Source of the DNA: an uncultured Pseudomonadota bacterium
Lineage (GTDB): Bacteria > Pseudomonadota > Alphaproteobacteria > RF32 > CAG-239
NCBI GenBank assembly: GCA_902788365.1
Contig: CADAJN010000002.1
Coordinates: forward strand, 1-64,000
Length of the DNA stretch: 64,000 nucleotides
Direction: 5' to 3'
Below the pieces are notes generated by a model, which saw only the letters and a program-made list of their open reading frames with translations, was not told the origin of the DNA and ran no database searches. The translations under genes and the position numbers were made by a program. Of this stretch, positions 55,612 through 63,817 are shown piece by piece; position 1 is the stretch's first letter; the number at the start of each line of letters is the position of its first letter.

Positions 55612-57204
55612 TTATTTCCATGGGTTGTTTTCCATTTTGGTGGCCTGAGCTCTTTCTTCGCGCGTGACATAACGCACATTTCTAATAATAAATGAGTTTG
55701 GCTCCCTATCGGTAAAAATTATGTTAATTTTTTGATATTCTACACCGTTATTAGCCAAAATCTTGTATAATAACTTGAGCCGCTTTTGTTGCAACTCATA
55801 CGACGCCGCACGATCAATACGAATTTCAATCGCTACGTCATCGTATTTTGTAACGTTTTCCGAAAACGCCTTAATCCACTCTAAGGTTTGACCGGAAATT
55901 TCGGCGCGATTGGCTTGAAACGAAAGTTTCAGTTCGGACGGAGCAATGCCACCCTTGGAAGTGGAGCTCAATCCGAGCAATTTACGAAACATGGATGTTT
56001 CTTGCTTTTTACCCTTAGGAGCTTTAGATGACGGTCCGAAAAAGGAAGTGTCATCGTCTTCATCTTCTTTTGCGGTGCTGCCTTGAGATTTTGAATCGGC
56101 TTTTTTATCTCCGCCGGAAAACCATGCGGCAATACTATCGGTTAAGCTTTGTGATTCTTGTTCGGCACCGCTTTCTGATTCGCTTTTGTCTTTTTTATCG
56201 CCTGCAAATTCATCATCATCGTCATCGCCATTGTCGTCGTTGGCGGATTTGGCATTTTCTTCGGCCATTTTCTGTGCCAGACTTTGCGGCGTTTCAACTT
56301 TAGGCTCAGCCATGTCTTCGGTTGGTTGGCCACTGCGTTTGCGGCGCAATTGTTCTTCAAGTTTTTTATTTTCTGCCGAAGTTGAAAATTGCGGGGTTAA
56401 ATTCTTTTCTTTTTTGATGTCGTCAGGTATCGGGACCAGCAAGTTGTCTTGCATTTTATAAGGCACGGCATTGCCGGACGGCTCTGGCTCCGCTATTTCA
56501 GCGTTTTTGTTACGTGTAATGTTTTTATTGGCCACTTCGGCAACCTCCCACGGGTCATCATCAAAATCGTCCTCAACCGGTTGGGTTTGAGATGTGGTCT
56601 TTTTATCGGTGCCGAGCAAGTCAACATCCATATCATCGGTAGCCAGCGCCACCTGATGGGTTTCGGCACTGTTGGAAACGGAAACATTGTTTTGCGGCGC
56701 TGCCATATTGCGATGAATAAGTGGAATTTTAAATGTCGGTGCTTCGCTGGCGTCAACAATTTTTAAGCTGTCGTTATTTTCCGGCGGCAACTGAACTTCT
56801 AATTCAACCACGGAATTTTGAGTTGGCAAAGCCGAATTTTCCGGCGCGGCATCATCTGTTATCGGTAACGAACGCGGCGCATAATATACCGGTGCTTCGT
56901 CTGACGTGTCGGTATTTGTTGCAAGATTTGTTGCAAGCTCGGTCGGCTTTTCTTGAGGTTCGGATAAAGTATTTGTTTCAGGCACTTGGGTTGCGCTTAT
57001 CATCCGATTTACTTTTTCATATAGCACATCGTTTTCTTCATTGTGTGCAAAAAGTTCAATGTTCTTTGTTTTCAGTGCATCAAGCTCAAACGTCGGCGTG
57101 GCGTCTTCGCTGCTCATCACAGAATACGTCTTAGTGACCGCAACCACGGCGGCCAACGAAAAAGCAAAGCTCCCCAAGAAGCATTTTAAACCAAATTTCG
57201 GCAT
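55612..57204 (-). CDS. Membrane-anchored acidic protein with OmpA-like C-terminal domain
   Basis: A 530-residue protein has one N-terminal membrane helix (about 8-27), a long, disordered acidic stretch (about 40-425, many Asp/Glu/Ser/Lys runs such as DDEDDD, DDDDEF), and a folded C-terminal domain (about 425-520). The latter pattern, LSFQANRAEISGQTLEWIKAF followed by AIEIRIDRAASYELQQKRLKLL, resembles OmpA-like peptidoglycan-binding domains (helix pair with an R/K-rich helix). It is the first gene of the pil operon, and would link the pilus machine to the cell wall. I have no family name. Confidence 0.55.
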   Translation of the reverse strand: MPKFGLKCFLGSFAFSLAAVVAVTKTYSVMSSEDATPTFELDALKTKNIELFAHNEENDVLYEKVNRMISATQVPETNTLSEPQEKPTELATNLATNTDTSDEAPVYYAPRSLPITDDAAPENSALPTQNSVVELEVQLPPENNDSLKIVDASEAPTFKIPLIHRNMAAPQNNVSVSNSAETHQVALATDDMDVDLLGTDKKTTSQTQPVEDDFDDDPWEVAEVANKNITRNKNAEIAEPEPSGNAVPYKMQDNLLVPIPDDIKKEKNLTPQFSTSAENKKLEEQLRRKRSGQPTEDMAEPKVETPQSLAQKMAEENAKSANDDNGDDDDDEFAGDKKDKSESESGAEQESQSLTDSIAAWFSGGDKKADSKSQGSTAKEDEDDDTSFFGPSSKAPKGKKQETSMFRKLLGLSSTSKGGIAPSELKLSFQANRAEISGQTLEWIKAFSENVTKYDDVAIEIRIDRAASYELQQKRLKLLYKILANNGVEYQKINIIFTDREPNSFIIRNVRYVTREERAQATKMENNPWK

Positions 57205-57524
57205 CTTTCAAACCTTATTAAATATTAGGAATATCGGCGCTTTCGGGCACAGATAGCCTAGTCTTTTGTTTGAACATACAACAAATTGAGTTAAAATACA
57301 GTTAATGAAAAACGAGTTTATTTTATGTTTTTCTTGTTATCAATTTATTTACTTTTTGGTGTTAAAAAGGATAGCGTATGCAATTTTATAAATGTGAAAT
57401 TTTTGTTACAAGGGACTTTTTATTGTAAAAACAATAAGTTATTAAAAAATAAAAAGCTGGTAATTTTTGAAAAATTGCGCTATTATAATAATTGTAAAAG
57501 AAATTCTACTTAAGGAGAAATACA
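57205..57524. other. Divergent promoter region between pil and virB2 blocks
   Basis: A 320-base, AT-rich non-coding gap lies between the two divergent operons. A TATAAT hexamer (57484-57489) lies 36 bases before the first pilin and a TTGAAA lies 17 bases before it, spacing too short for a standard promoter. No strong element is seen for the pil side. It is the likely joint control point. Confidence 0.4.
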
Positions 57525-57887
57525 ATGAAATTTATTAAAAAGAATATTTTGACCATTACCGCAATGGCTTTTTTGTTTATGTTGGTAATGATGGAGCCGG
57601 CTTCGGCTGCTACAGTGTTTACCACAGTTAAAAGTAAGTTGGTGCAACTTTTCAAAAATGCAAAGTTGGTTATTTTCGTCATCGGCGGCTTCGGTTTAAT
57701 CGCCTTGGCCTTCCAAGCCATTTTCGGCAAGGTAAAATGGCCGTGGTTTGCAGCTTTAGGTTTCGGCTTGGCCGTTGTGGCTGCTGCAGGTGCAATCGTT
57801 GACTACGCCGCTTCTACGGATGGTGCCTCTTCTTATGCTAAATTTAGTGATAGCTTAACAGGAACAGCTGGTGATACTGCCGACTAA
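57525..57887 (+). CDS. VirB2/TrbC-like pilin 1
   Basis: A 120-residue protein has a long signal peptide (about 1-29, ending ASAA), then two hydrophobic segments (about 50-68 and 76-96) linked by a short basic loop, as in VirB2/TrbC pilins. The motif QAIFGKVKWPWFAAL sits in the loop. Two similar proteins follow. VirB2 subunits form the T4SS pilus and can be highly expressed; the strong AGGAG ribosome site fits this. First of the three pilin genes. Confidence 0.65.
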   Translation: MKFIKKNILTITAMAFLFMLVMMEPASAATVFTTVKSKLVQLFKNAKLVIFVIGGFGLIALAFQAIFGKVKWPWFAALGFGLAVVAAAGAIVDYAASTDGASSYAKFSDSLTGTAGDTAD

Positions 57888-57896
57888 TAAGTCTGT

Positions 57897-57932
57897 ATGC
57901 TCTGAGGGGGACAAATGCCCCCTCAGAAAAGC
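57897..57932 (+). other. Strong intercistronic hairpin after pilin 1
   Basis: CTGAGGGGG (57902-57910) pairs with CCCCCTCAG (57918-57926) with a 7-base loop, and flanking bases can extend the stem. No T run follows. It lies between pilin 1 and pilin 2 and could stop 3' degradation or dampen downstream transcription, giving more of pilin 1. Confidence 0.6.
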
Positions 57933-57992
57933 ATGTTAAGAATTATGTGAGTATTGTGAAGGCAAAATGTGCAGAAACAAAGGAGAAAAATT

Positions 57993-58319
57993 ATGTTGTT
58001 TATTAAAATAAAGAATTTTCTGTGGGATAATAAATATACCATCATGTTGTTTTTGTCTTTATTTTTATACACAACAGATGCGTTTGCCGTGTTTGACAGC
58101 TTGAAAAAAGCGGGGCAAAACATTTTTCACGGACTGCGTAAAATCATTTATCCGGCGGCCACCATCGGTGTGGCTTGTGTGTGTATCGGCGGTATGTTCG
58201 GCAGTTTTAACTGGAAGTGGTTGGCTGCGATTTTAATCGGCATTTTTGTGATTTCTTATGCGTCCGGTGTGGCAGATTTGGCCGGCGGCAACGGCGCAGA
58301 TTTGGACGGAGCCGGATAA
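57993..58319 (+). CDS. VirB2-like pilin 2
   Basis: A 108-residue protein has a signal peptide of about 33 residues (ending DAFA) and then two hydrophobic segments (about 48-68, 75-92) around GGMFGSFNWKWLAAI, related to the FGKVKWPWFAA motif of pilin 1. The start at 57993 has AGGAG. The GTG at 57969 is an unlikely start. It has a Gly/Asp-rich short C-terminus. Probably a paralog of its two neighbours. Confidence 0.6.
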   Translation: MLFIKIKNFLWDNKYTIMLFLSLFLYTTDAFAVFDSLKKAGQNIFHGLRKIIYPAATIGVACVCIGGMFGSFNWKWLAAILIGIFVISYASGVADLAGGNGADLDGAG

Positions 58320-58339
58320 AAACAAAGAAAGGACGCAAA

Positions 58340-58780
58340 ATGAAACAGCTTAAAAAAATATATGAAATGTTATTTTTTGCGGTAATAATGTTGTTGCCGC
58401 GTTTGGCGTTTGCTGATCCGGCGGCCGACGGTGGCACCGCTGAAGGCGGCGATGCCGATATTTGGGGAACCTTGGCCGAAAAAGCGCAAACCGTGGGCGA
58501 AGGTTTGGCCGATGCCGGCTATATGATTGCCGGTTTGGGCTTGGTAGTGTTTTCATTTATGGCTATTTTTAACAAAATCAAGTGGTCTACTTTGGCCTAT
58601 ATTATGACCAGTGTGTTTGTTTTATCGGCAATGACATTTGTGATTCGTTCGGTGCAAGAGGACGGTGATTTTGATTGGATTGGCGGTGACGGCAATTTAT
58701 CCTATGATCAAAAATATGACATTACCGAAAACGGCACGCCGAGCACGGGTGGCTCGCAAGTGAATAAAACAACGAAATAA
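58340..58780 (+). CDS. VirB2-like pilin 3 (longer C-terminus)
   Basis: A 146-residue protein has a signal peptide (about 1-25, ending LAFA), a Gly/Ala/Asp-rich linker, two hydrophobic segments (about 60-77 and 83-103) and a ~40-residue polar tail. The loop motif MAIFNKIKWSTLAY aligns with those of the other two. AAGGAC lies before the ATG. An upstream start inside pilin 2 (58217) is unlikely. The extra tail may make it a minor or tip subunit. Confidence 0.58.
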   Translation: MKQLKKIYEMLFFAVIMLLPRLAFADPAADGGTAEGGDADIWGTLAEKAQTVGEGLADAGYMIAGLGLVVFSFMAIFNKIKWSTLAYIMTSVFVLSAMTFVIRSVQEDGDFDWIGGDGNLSYDQKYDITENGTPSTGGSQVNKTTK

Positions 58781-58803
58781 CGTAAAATTAAAGGTATTAA
58801 AAG

Positions 58804-59250
58804 ATGAGATTATTATGGGTTTTAGCAGCAATGTTTTTAATGGGCGCGGCAGAGGCGCACGCCTATTTGGAAACTTATAGCGAAGACGAAACCCAAGTGA
58901 CCGCCGGTGAGCAAAATACCAACCTGTATCGCCTTAATGCGATGGGGTCTATTGCCATGAAAAAACTCAAGAAAATAGATGATGCGATTGCACGCAATCC
59001 CAAAGCACAAGTTACAGCCGAGAGTGTTTCGGCCATTGTGGAAATGATTGACGCCAACGAAGATGAAAATAAAAAGGCCATGGCCCTGATGCTGAAGCGG
59101 ATTGCACAGACATTGCAACAACCGAATACTTTGAAAGCGGCACCGGATAATGATTTATATCGCCGATTTGCAGGATTATGTGCACAAGATACGCGTGATG
59201 CCGCCGTGGCCGCTGCTTTGCTGCAAAAAATTAAAGGAACACGCCGATGA
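58804..59250 (+). CDS. Hypothetical secreted helical protein in the VirB block
   Basis: A 148-residue protein has a signal peptide (about 1-20, ending AHAY) and a mainly helical body with two Cys-poor segments and one Cys near 130. No family was recognised. It overlaps virB3 by four bases (ATGA), so it is coupled to it. A small periplasmic T4SS component (VirB7- or VirB1-region-like) is possible, but no lipobox or lytic-transglycosylase motif is present. Confidence 0.55.
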   Translation: MRLLWVLAAMFLMGAAEAHAYLETYSEDETQVTAGEQNTNLYRLNAMGSIAMKKLKKIDDAIARNPKAQVTAESVSAIVEMIDANEDENKKAMALMLKRIAQTLQQPNTLKAAPDNDLYRRFAGLCAQDTRDAAVAAALLQKIKGTRR

Positions 59251-59537
59251 GAGAAGACATTTTAAAAGCTGTGGCGGCACCGCCGAAATTTTTATTTGCT
59301 CCGTTTGTGCCGGCGGTAATCAATCTGGGCATACAATTTCCGATGTTGTTCATGGGTATTGGTGTGGCAAATATGAACCCGTTGTTTTTTATTGTCAGCA
59401 TATTGTTGGCGCATGGTGCATTGGTGGCGGCCGGCGTAAAGGAGCCGCATTTGTCAACCATGATGCAGGCATACGGGCAAACACATAAAACCAGCACAAA
59501 TTTATATACGGTTAAAGGAAACAAATTTGAGCCATGA
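59247..59537 (+). CDS. virB3: VirB3-like inner-membrane protein
   Basis: A 96-residue protein holds one or two hydrophobic segments (about 22-40 and 45-65). It has the VirB3/TraL look: an N-terminal APPKFLFAPFVPA then membrane helices. It overlaps the preceding gene and virB4 (ATGA at each end). Adjacency to VirB4 supports the call, since VirB3-VirB4 pairs are conserved in T4SS operons. Confidence 0.72.
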   Translation: MREDILKAVAAPPKFLFAPFVPAVINLGIQFPMLFMGIGVANMNPLFFIVSILLAHGALVAAGVKEPHLSTMMQAYGQTHKTSTNLYTVKGNKFEP

Positions 59538-61963
59538 ATGATTTTAACTTTATTGAAATTTTTACAACCGGTTTGAGTAACATTGAAGTTGCCGTGGCGC
59601 TGATAGGCATTATTTCAGCCGCGTCATTTGCAATTTTGCTTTCTACCAAGTTTGGCAACTGGGTTTTGCCGCAACCGCGTGAATCGCGTGTTTCGGACTT
59701 TTTACCGTTTACAAAGTTGATGAGCGACGGTGTAACGATTATGTGCAGCAATAATTCGTATGCACGCGTGTTCAGGCTGGAGGGCGCCGATTTGGGCTCG
59801 GCCACGCCGGAAAAAGTATTTTCAATGATGAGCGCACGTAAGTCATGGATTGATGATATGGCCAATATGCAGGTGATTTGCCGCGTGATTACAACGCGTG
59901 ATCGGGTGGCGCTTGAGGCCGAAAAACGTGACTTTGGCAATAAATTTTTGGAAACGGTGTCTGAAGTGTGGTTTCAAAACATGAACCACGTATATAGCAA
60001 TAAGCACTACATTATTTTATCGGTTATTGATCGCAAAGATGCATTAAAAGATTTGAATTATGCGTCGCAAAGTTTGCTTTCTACTTTGGGCGAATATGGT
60101 GTCAGCCCAATGTATGAAACCGATACCAGTCGCAACGAAGACAGCCCGTTTTATTTGTTTGCGCAACTGTGCAGTCCGGTCAGTAAACCAACTCCGAAAG
60201 TGCGCAATACCGAAGGTGCGCGCTTGTGCGAGATGCTGACCGGCGACCATATTCATTTTACCGGTGAAGAAGGTATTATTAAGATTTTTTCGGGCGATCA
60301 CGAACTTTATGAAATTGCCATGGGCATACGCGTCAGCGGTGATTCAATGGACGAAAGCATGATTTATTCGCTTAATGCCATAGATTGTGAGCTTGTTATT
60401 TTGCACAACATTCGGCCGATGTTTCGTGCCATGGCTCGCGGTTTGTTAATGCAACAGCAACGCATGGCGGCGGTAACAAGTTTTTCTAGCGGTGTGGTAG
60501 ACCAATATGCTCAGGCTTTGGCTTCAATAGATGACAGCGATAACGACTATCAGGCTTTGTGCGATTATTCTATGACAATTATCTTAAAAGGCCGTTCTAA
60601 AGAAGAAATAGATTTTGGAGAGTCGGAAGTGCAACGCATTTGTCGCTCGTTCGGTGTAACGCCGGTGCGCGAAGGCTGGGTGTCGCAAGCTGTGTTCTTC
60701 ACGCAATTTCCGACCTATGATACATATCCGAGAACATATCGCTATTTATCGCGCGTGATTGCTATGGCGATTACCTTAGATAAGCCGGCGGAAGGTTTTG
60801 GCAAAAGCGACTGGGGCGAGGGTGCAATTACGGTTTTTCGCACCATGTCCGGTTCGGCTTATCGTTTTCAATTCCATGTTTCAAGTGAAGAAGCTGCGGT
60901 GGCTCACTGTTGTATTATCGGCCCGACCGGTCAAGGTAAAACAACATTGTTAACGTTCTTGGCGGGACAAGCTATGCGCCACGGCGATTTACGCGTGTTC
61001 TTCTTTGACCGCTATTTGGGTGCACAAATCTTTACGCGTGCGGTAAAAGGTGCTTATGTCGGTTTTGATGGCGATGAGAAAAATGTGTCATTAAACCCGT
61101 TTGACTGTGCCAATACACCGACCAACCGTGCATTTTTGCGGCGCTGGCTGAAATCTATTACCATGGTGGACGATGCATTAGCTGATCGCGAAGTGGCGCG
61201 TGCGGTAACAACGGCATTTGATTATTTGCGACCGGAAGAGCGTTTGCTTAAAAACTTGTATAAAAGCTGTTTTTCGCCGACCGGTAATATGCGCCGCGAG
61301 TTGTTCCGTTGGGTTAATCCGGACCAATACGGCAACATTTTTAACGGTCAGAACGACAGCTTGGACTTGAAGAGCCGTCGCTTTATGGCGTTTGACTTTA
61401 CGCATATTTTTGAAGATGAAAACTTGGCACCGGCCGTGATTAGTTACATCATGCACCGTATTCAGGCTGAAACCGGAGAAACCGGCGTGCCGTCGCTGAT
61501 TATGATTGATGAAACGGCGCCGATGTTAAAGCACCCGATGTTCCGTGACTATTTTATTATCGGTTTGCAAGAAGGACGTAAAAAACGTCAAGCTTATTTG
61601 TGCGCCTTCCAACAACCGAATATTGTTGATAAATTAGGTGTTGGCGAGGTTATTCGCGGTCAATGTCAAACCGTTATTTTCTTTAGAAATCCGCAAGCAC
61701 AAATGGATGATTATGCTAACTGGAATTTGAACCAAAGCGAGCTGGATTTCATTTTCGGTAAAACATATCGTGATTTTCCGTATGCTATATTGTTGTCGCG
61801 TCCGGCCACCGGTGAATCGGTTATTTTGGACGTGGATTTGAGCGGCTTGGGACGCTATTTGCGCGTTTATAACTCAAGCCGTAAAAATGTTTTGTTGGTG
61901 CAACAGCTTATAAAAGAATATGGCGAAGACGGTTTTGTTACAAAATATTTAAATATTGCCTAG
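59534..61963 (+). CDS. virB4: VirB4-type T4SS ATPase
   Basis: An 809-residue ATPase, the size of VirB4/TrbE/CagE-family proteins. A hydrophobic segment lies near residue 20-37. The N-terminal domain has the LRIHHNIRPMFRAMARGLLMQQQRM-type helices in part. Walker A IIGPTGQGKTTLL lies at about 460-472 and Walker B LIMIDETAPML at about 654-664. Later QEGRKKRQAYLCAFQQPN and RGQCQTVIFFRNP match the C-terminal motor. VirB4 is a universal T4SS component, powering pilus assembly and substrate transfer. The gene directly follows virB3. Confidence 0.9.
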   Translation: MNDFNFIEIFTTGLSNIEVAVALIGIISAASFAILLSTKFGNWVLPQPRESRVSDFLPFTKLMSDGVTIMCSNNSYARVFRLEGADLGSATPEKVFSMMSARKSWIDDMANMQVICRVITTRDRVALEAEKRDFGNKFLETVSEVWFQNMNHVYSNKHYIILSVIDRKDALKDLNYASQSLLSTLGEYGVSPMYETDTSRNEDSPFYLFAQLCSPVSKPTPKVRNTEGARLCEMLTGDHIHFTGEEGIIKIFSGDHELYEIAMGIRVSGDSMDESMIYSLNAIDCELVILHNIRPMFRAMARGLLMQQQRMAAVTSFSSGVVDQYAQALASIDDSDNDYQALCDYSMTIILKGRSKEEIDFGESEVQRICRSFGVTPVREGWVSQAVFFTQFPTYDTYPRTYRYLSRVIAMAITLDKPAEGFGKSDWGEGAITVFRTMSGSAYRFQFHVSSEEAAVAHCCIIGPTGQGKTTLLTFLAGQAMRHGDLRVFFFDRYLGAQIFTRAVKGAYVGFDGDEKNVSLNPFDCANTPTNRAFLRRWLKSITMVDDALADREVARAVTTAFDYLRPEERLLKNLYKSCFSPTGNMRRELFRWVNPDQYGNIFNGQNDSLDLKSRRFMAFDFTHIFEDENLAPAVISYIMHRIQAETGETGVPSLIMIDETAPMLKHPMFRDYFIIGLQEGRKKRQAYLCAFQQPNIVDKLGVGEVIRGQCQTVIFFRNPQAQMDDYANWNLNQSELDFIFGKTYRDFPYAILLSRPATGESVILDVDLSGLGRYLRVYNSSRKNVLLVQQLIKEYGEDGFVTKYLNIA

Positions 61964-61985
61964 GTTTTTAAAAAAGTATTCCCTT

Positions 61986-62014
61986 TTGCAAAAACTGATG
62001 TTACACTTTATAAT
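61986..62014 (+). promoter_or_regulatory. Sigma-70-type promoter upstream of the VirB5-like gene
   Basis: TTGCAA (61986-61991) and TATAAT (62009-62014) are separated by exactly 17 bases. It gives the VirB5-like gene and what follows a promoter apart from that of virB2-virB4. Confidence 0.7.
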
Positions 62015-62040
62015 AAAAGAACTGTAAGGAGGTTAATGTC

Positions 62041-63129
62041 ATGAAAAAACACGCAAATAAACTTATGATTTTGGCTTTGGCGAGCATGATGTTAACCGCT
62101 GCGCCAAGAACGGCGAATGCTTTGATTCCATTGCCGTCAATAGACTTTTCGCGTATTGCCGAAAACGTGAAAAAGACCATCAGTCAAATTACCGAAATCA
62201 AAGCGGAAATTGACAGTAATTTAATGATATTGCGCGAAATTCAAAATGGCGGCTATGGCGCAGCCGCCGGAATGTTGTTTTCTAAGATTGAACGCGGCGA
62301 TTATGATCGCCTGACCGGTAATGTGAAAGGCTTAAAAGAAAGTTATGATGTGAATTTGACCGAGGCAAAAGGTTTTGCCGCGGCGCGCAAAGAATGTAAA
62401 CAGCGTGCAAAAAAAGCGCAAGATGACGCACTGGAAAAATATAAACAGGAATGCAACAGTGATAAGAAAACTGCCGATGAGTTAAAACAATGCATGGAAG
62501 ATGTGAAAAAAGCTCTAAAGGAGATTGCCAAGAAAGAATTAAAAATTTGCGAAGAAGAATTTAATAAGAAAACCGGTGAAGCAATTGCTCAAATTCGCAA
62601 GGATAATCGTGATAAGGCAGCAGCTAAAGCCGCTGAGGAAAATAAAGAAAAAGGCGGCAAAGTTAAATTTAAGAATGTTTACAGCTGGGTGAAAGGTGCC
62701 AACATTTCAAATGCAGTTAATCAGGTAAACAACGGCGGCAGCGTTGGCAACATTGTTAAAAGTGTCGGCTCGTCGGCAGGCTCAATCATCGGTTCCAGCG
62801 GTGATGGCGAAACCAGTCAGTTTATTCAAGGAGCCGGTAACATTATCGGCGGCGCCAGCAATGTGGCAGGTCAGGGTGGCAGCTTTAAAGATGTTGTTAC
62901 AAATGCCGCCAATAACAGCGATATCAACAGCGGCTTGAATAATATGAATGCCGCCAATCAAGCGGCTGTGAATAAAGCAAAGCAAGAGGAAGAAGCACAA
63001 AAAGCAGCCGAAGCCGCTGCCGCAGCAGAGTTGGAACGCCAGCGCCAAGAAGCTGCTAAATATATGGAAGAATTGCAAAAACAAAGAGAAAATGGCTGGG
63101 CCGGCTTCTTTACCCATCAGGGCAAATAA
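62041..63129 (+). CDS. VirB5-like secreted coiled-coil protein
   Basis: A 362-residue secreted protein has a signal peptide (about 1-28). It continues IPLPSIDFSRIAENVKKTI, a VirB5-like start, then a helical Cys-containing region (CKQRAKKAQ, CMEDVKK). A Gly/Asn/Ser-rich middle follows (about 215-305) and then a Gln/Glu/Ala-rich coiled coil (about 310-350). VirB5 proteins are minor pilus-tip adhesins. It is longer than most (~220), so the call is tentative. AGGAGG lies before the ATG, and a good promoter is at 61986. Confidence 0.5.
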   Translation: MKKHANKLMILALASMMLTAAPRTANALIPLPSIDFSRIAENVKKTISQITEIKAEIDSNLMILREIQNGGYGAAAGMLFSKIERGDYDRLTGNVKGLKESYDVNLTEAKGFAAARKECKQRAKKAQDDALEKYKQECNSDKKTADELKQCMEDVKKALKEIAKKELKICEEEFNKKTGEAIAQIRKDNRDKAAAKAAEENKEKGGKVKFKNVYSWVKGANISNAVNQVNNGGSVGNIVKSVGSSAGSIIGSSGDGETSQFIQGAGNIIGGASNVAGQGGSFKDVVTNAANNSDINSGLNNMNAANQAAVNKAKQEEEAQKAAEAAAAAELERQRQEAAKYMEELQKQRENGWAGFFTHQGK

Positions 63130-63145
63130 CCAGAGGAGATGAACT

Positions 63146-63799
63146 ATGATGCGAATATCGGCAAAATTTAAAATATTACGCCTCATCTCACTGAGTTTGC
63201 TTTTGCTGGGTGCGGCTCATGTGGCTTCGGCAGAAGATAAGCCGAAAGAAGAAAAGGTAGATGTGACCAAATATAGCGGCACATATAACGGTAAACAGGT
63301 GATACCGAATACAATGGCGATTTTCTGCCAGATGGGCGGCCCGGTTATGGTGGGTGAGGAAAAAGCCACCATCGGTAAAAAAGAAGTTTCCGGTGCGACA
63401 GCCGTAAAAGCTTGTTTGCGCAAAATGTTAAAGAAAATGCTGAATGCGGATCCGCAAACGCGTGACGAGGGTAATAAAGATTGGAAAGTCATTACTCAAG
63501 AGCAAATTATCCAACTTACGCCGGAAACATTGGCTAAAAGTGTGGTTGTAAATGATTATACCAAAAATCAGGAAACAATGGAGGCCAGTGAAATAGCGCT
63601 CAAGGACGATCACTCGGATAACGTGGGGCATGCTTCGGTAACCTCCAATATGACAGATGTTATTAACAGCTTGCGCTCGTTGTATGCTGAGGAAGTTAAA
63701 TATACGGTGCTCAGCACATTGTCCTCGGTAACATATTTGCCGATAGAAGAAGACGATGCCGAAGAAGATAAAAAAGACAACAAAGACGATAAAAAATAG
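63146..63799 (+). CDS. Secreted hypothetical protein, first of a tandem pair
   Basis: A 217-residue protein has a signal peptide (about 1-28, ending ASAE). Then YSGTYNGKQVIPNTMAIFCQ occurs, closely similar to YSGIYQGKHVIPDSMAIYC in the next gene. The rest holds a second Cys (KACLRKMLKK) and a Glu/Asp/Lys-rich tail. No family was recognised. It lies 16 bases after the VirB5-like gene, so it belongs to the same operon. The structure suggests a periplasmic T4SS accessory factor, but this is only from position. Confidence 0.55.
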   Translation: MMRISAKFKILRLISLSLLLLGAAHVASAEDKPKEEKVDVTKYSGTYNGKQVIPNTMAIFCQMGGPVMVGEEKATIGKKEVSGATAVKACLRKMLKKMLNADPQTRDEGNKDWKVITQEQIIQLTPETLAKSVVVNDYTKNQETMEASEIALKDDHSDNVGHASVTSNMTDVINSLRSLYAEEVKYTVLSTLSSVTYLPIEEDDAEEDKKDNKDDKK

Positions 63800-63817
63800 G
63801 AGCGGGAGATGACTGAA

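Noticed and set aside
59534..61963. DotO/IcmB ATPase
   Set aside because: At 809 residues, and directly behind a VirB3-like gene, VirB4 is a better fit than the ~1000-residue DotO.
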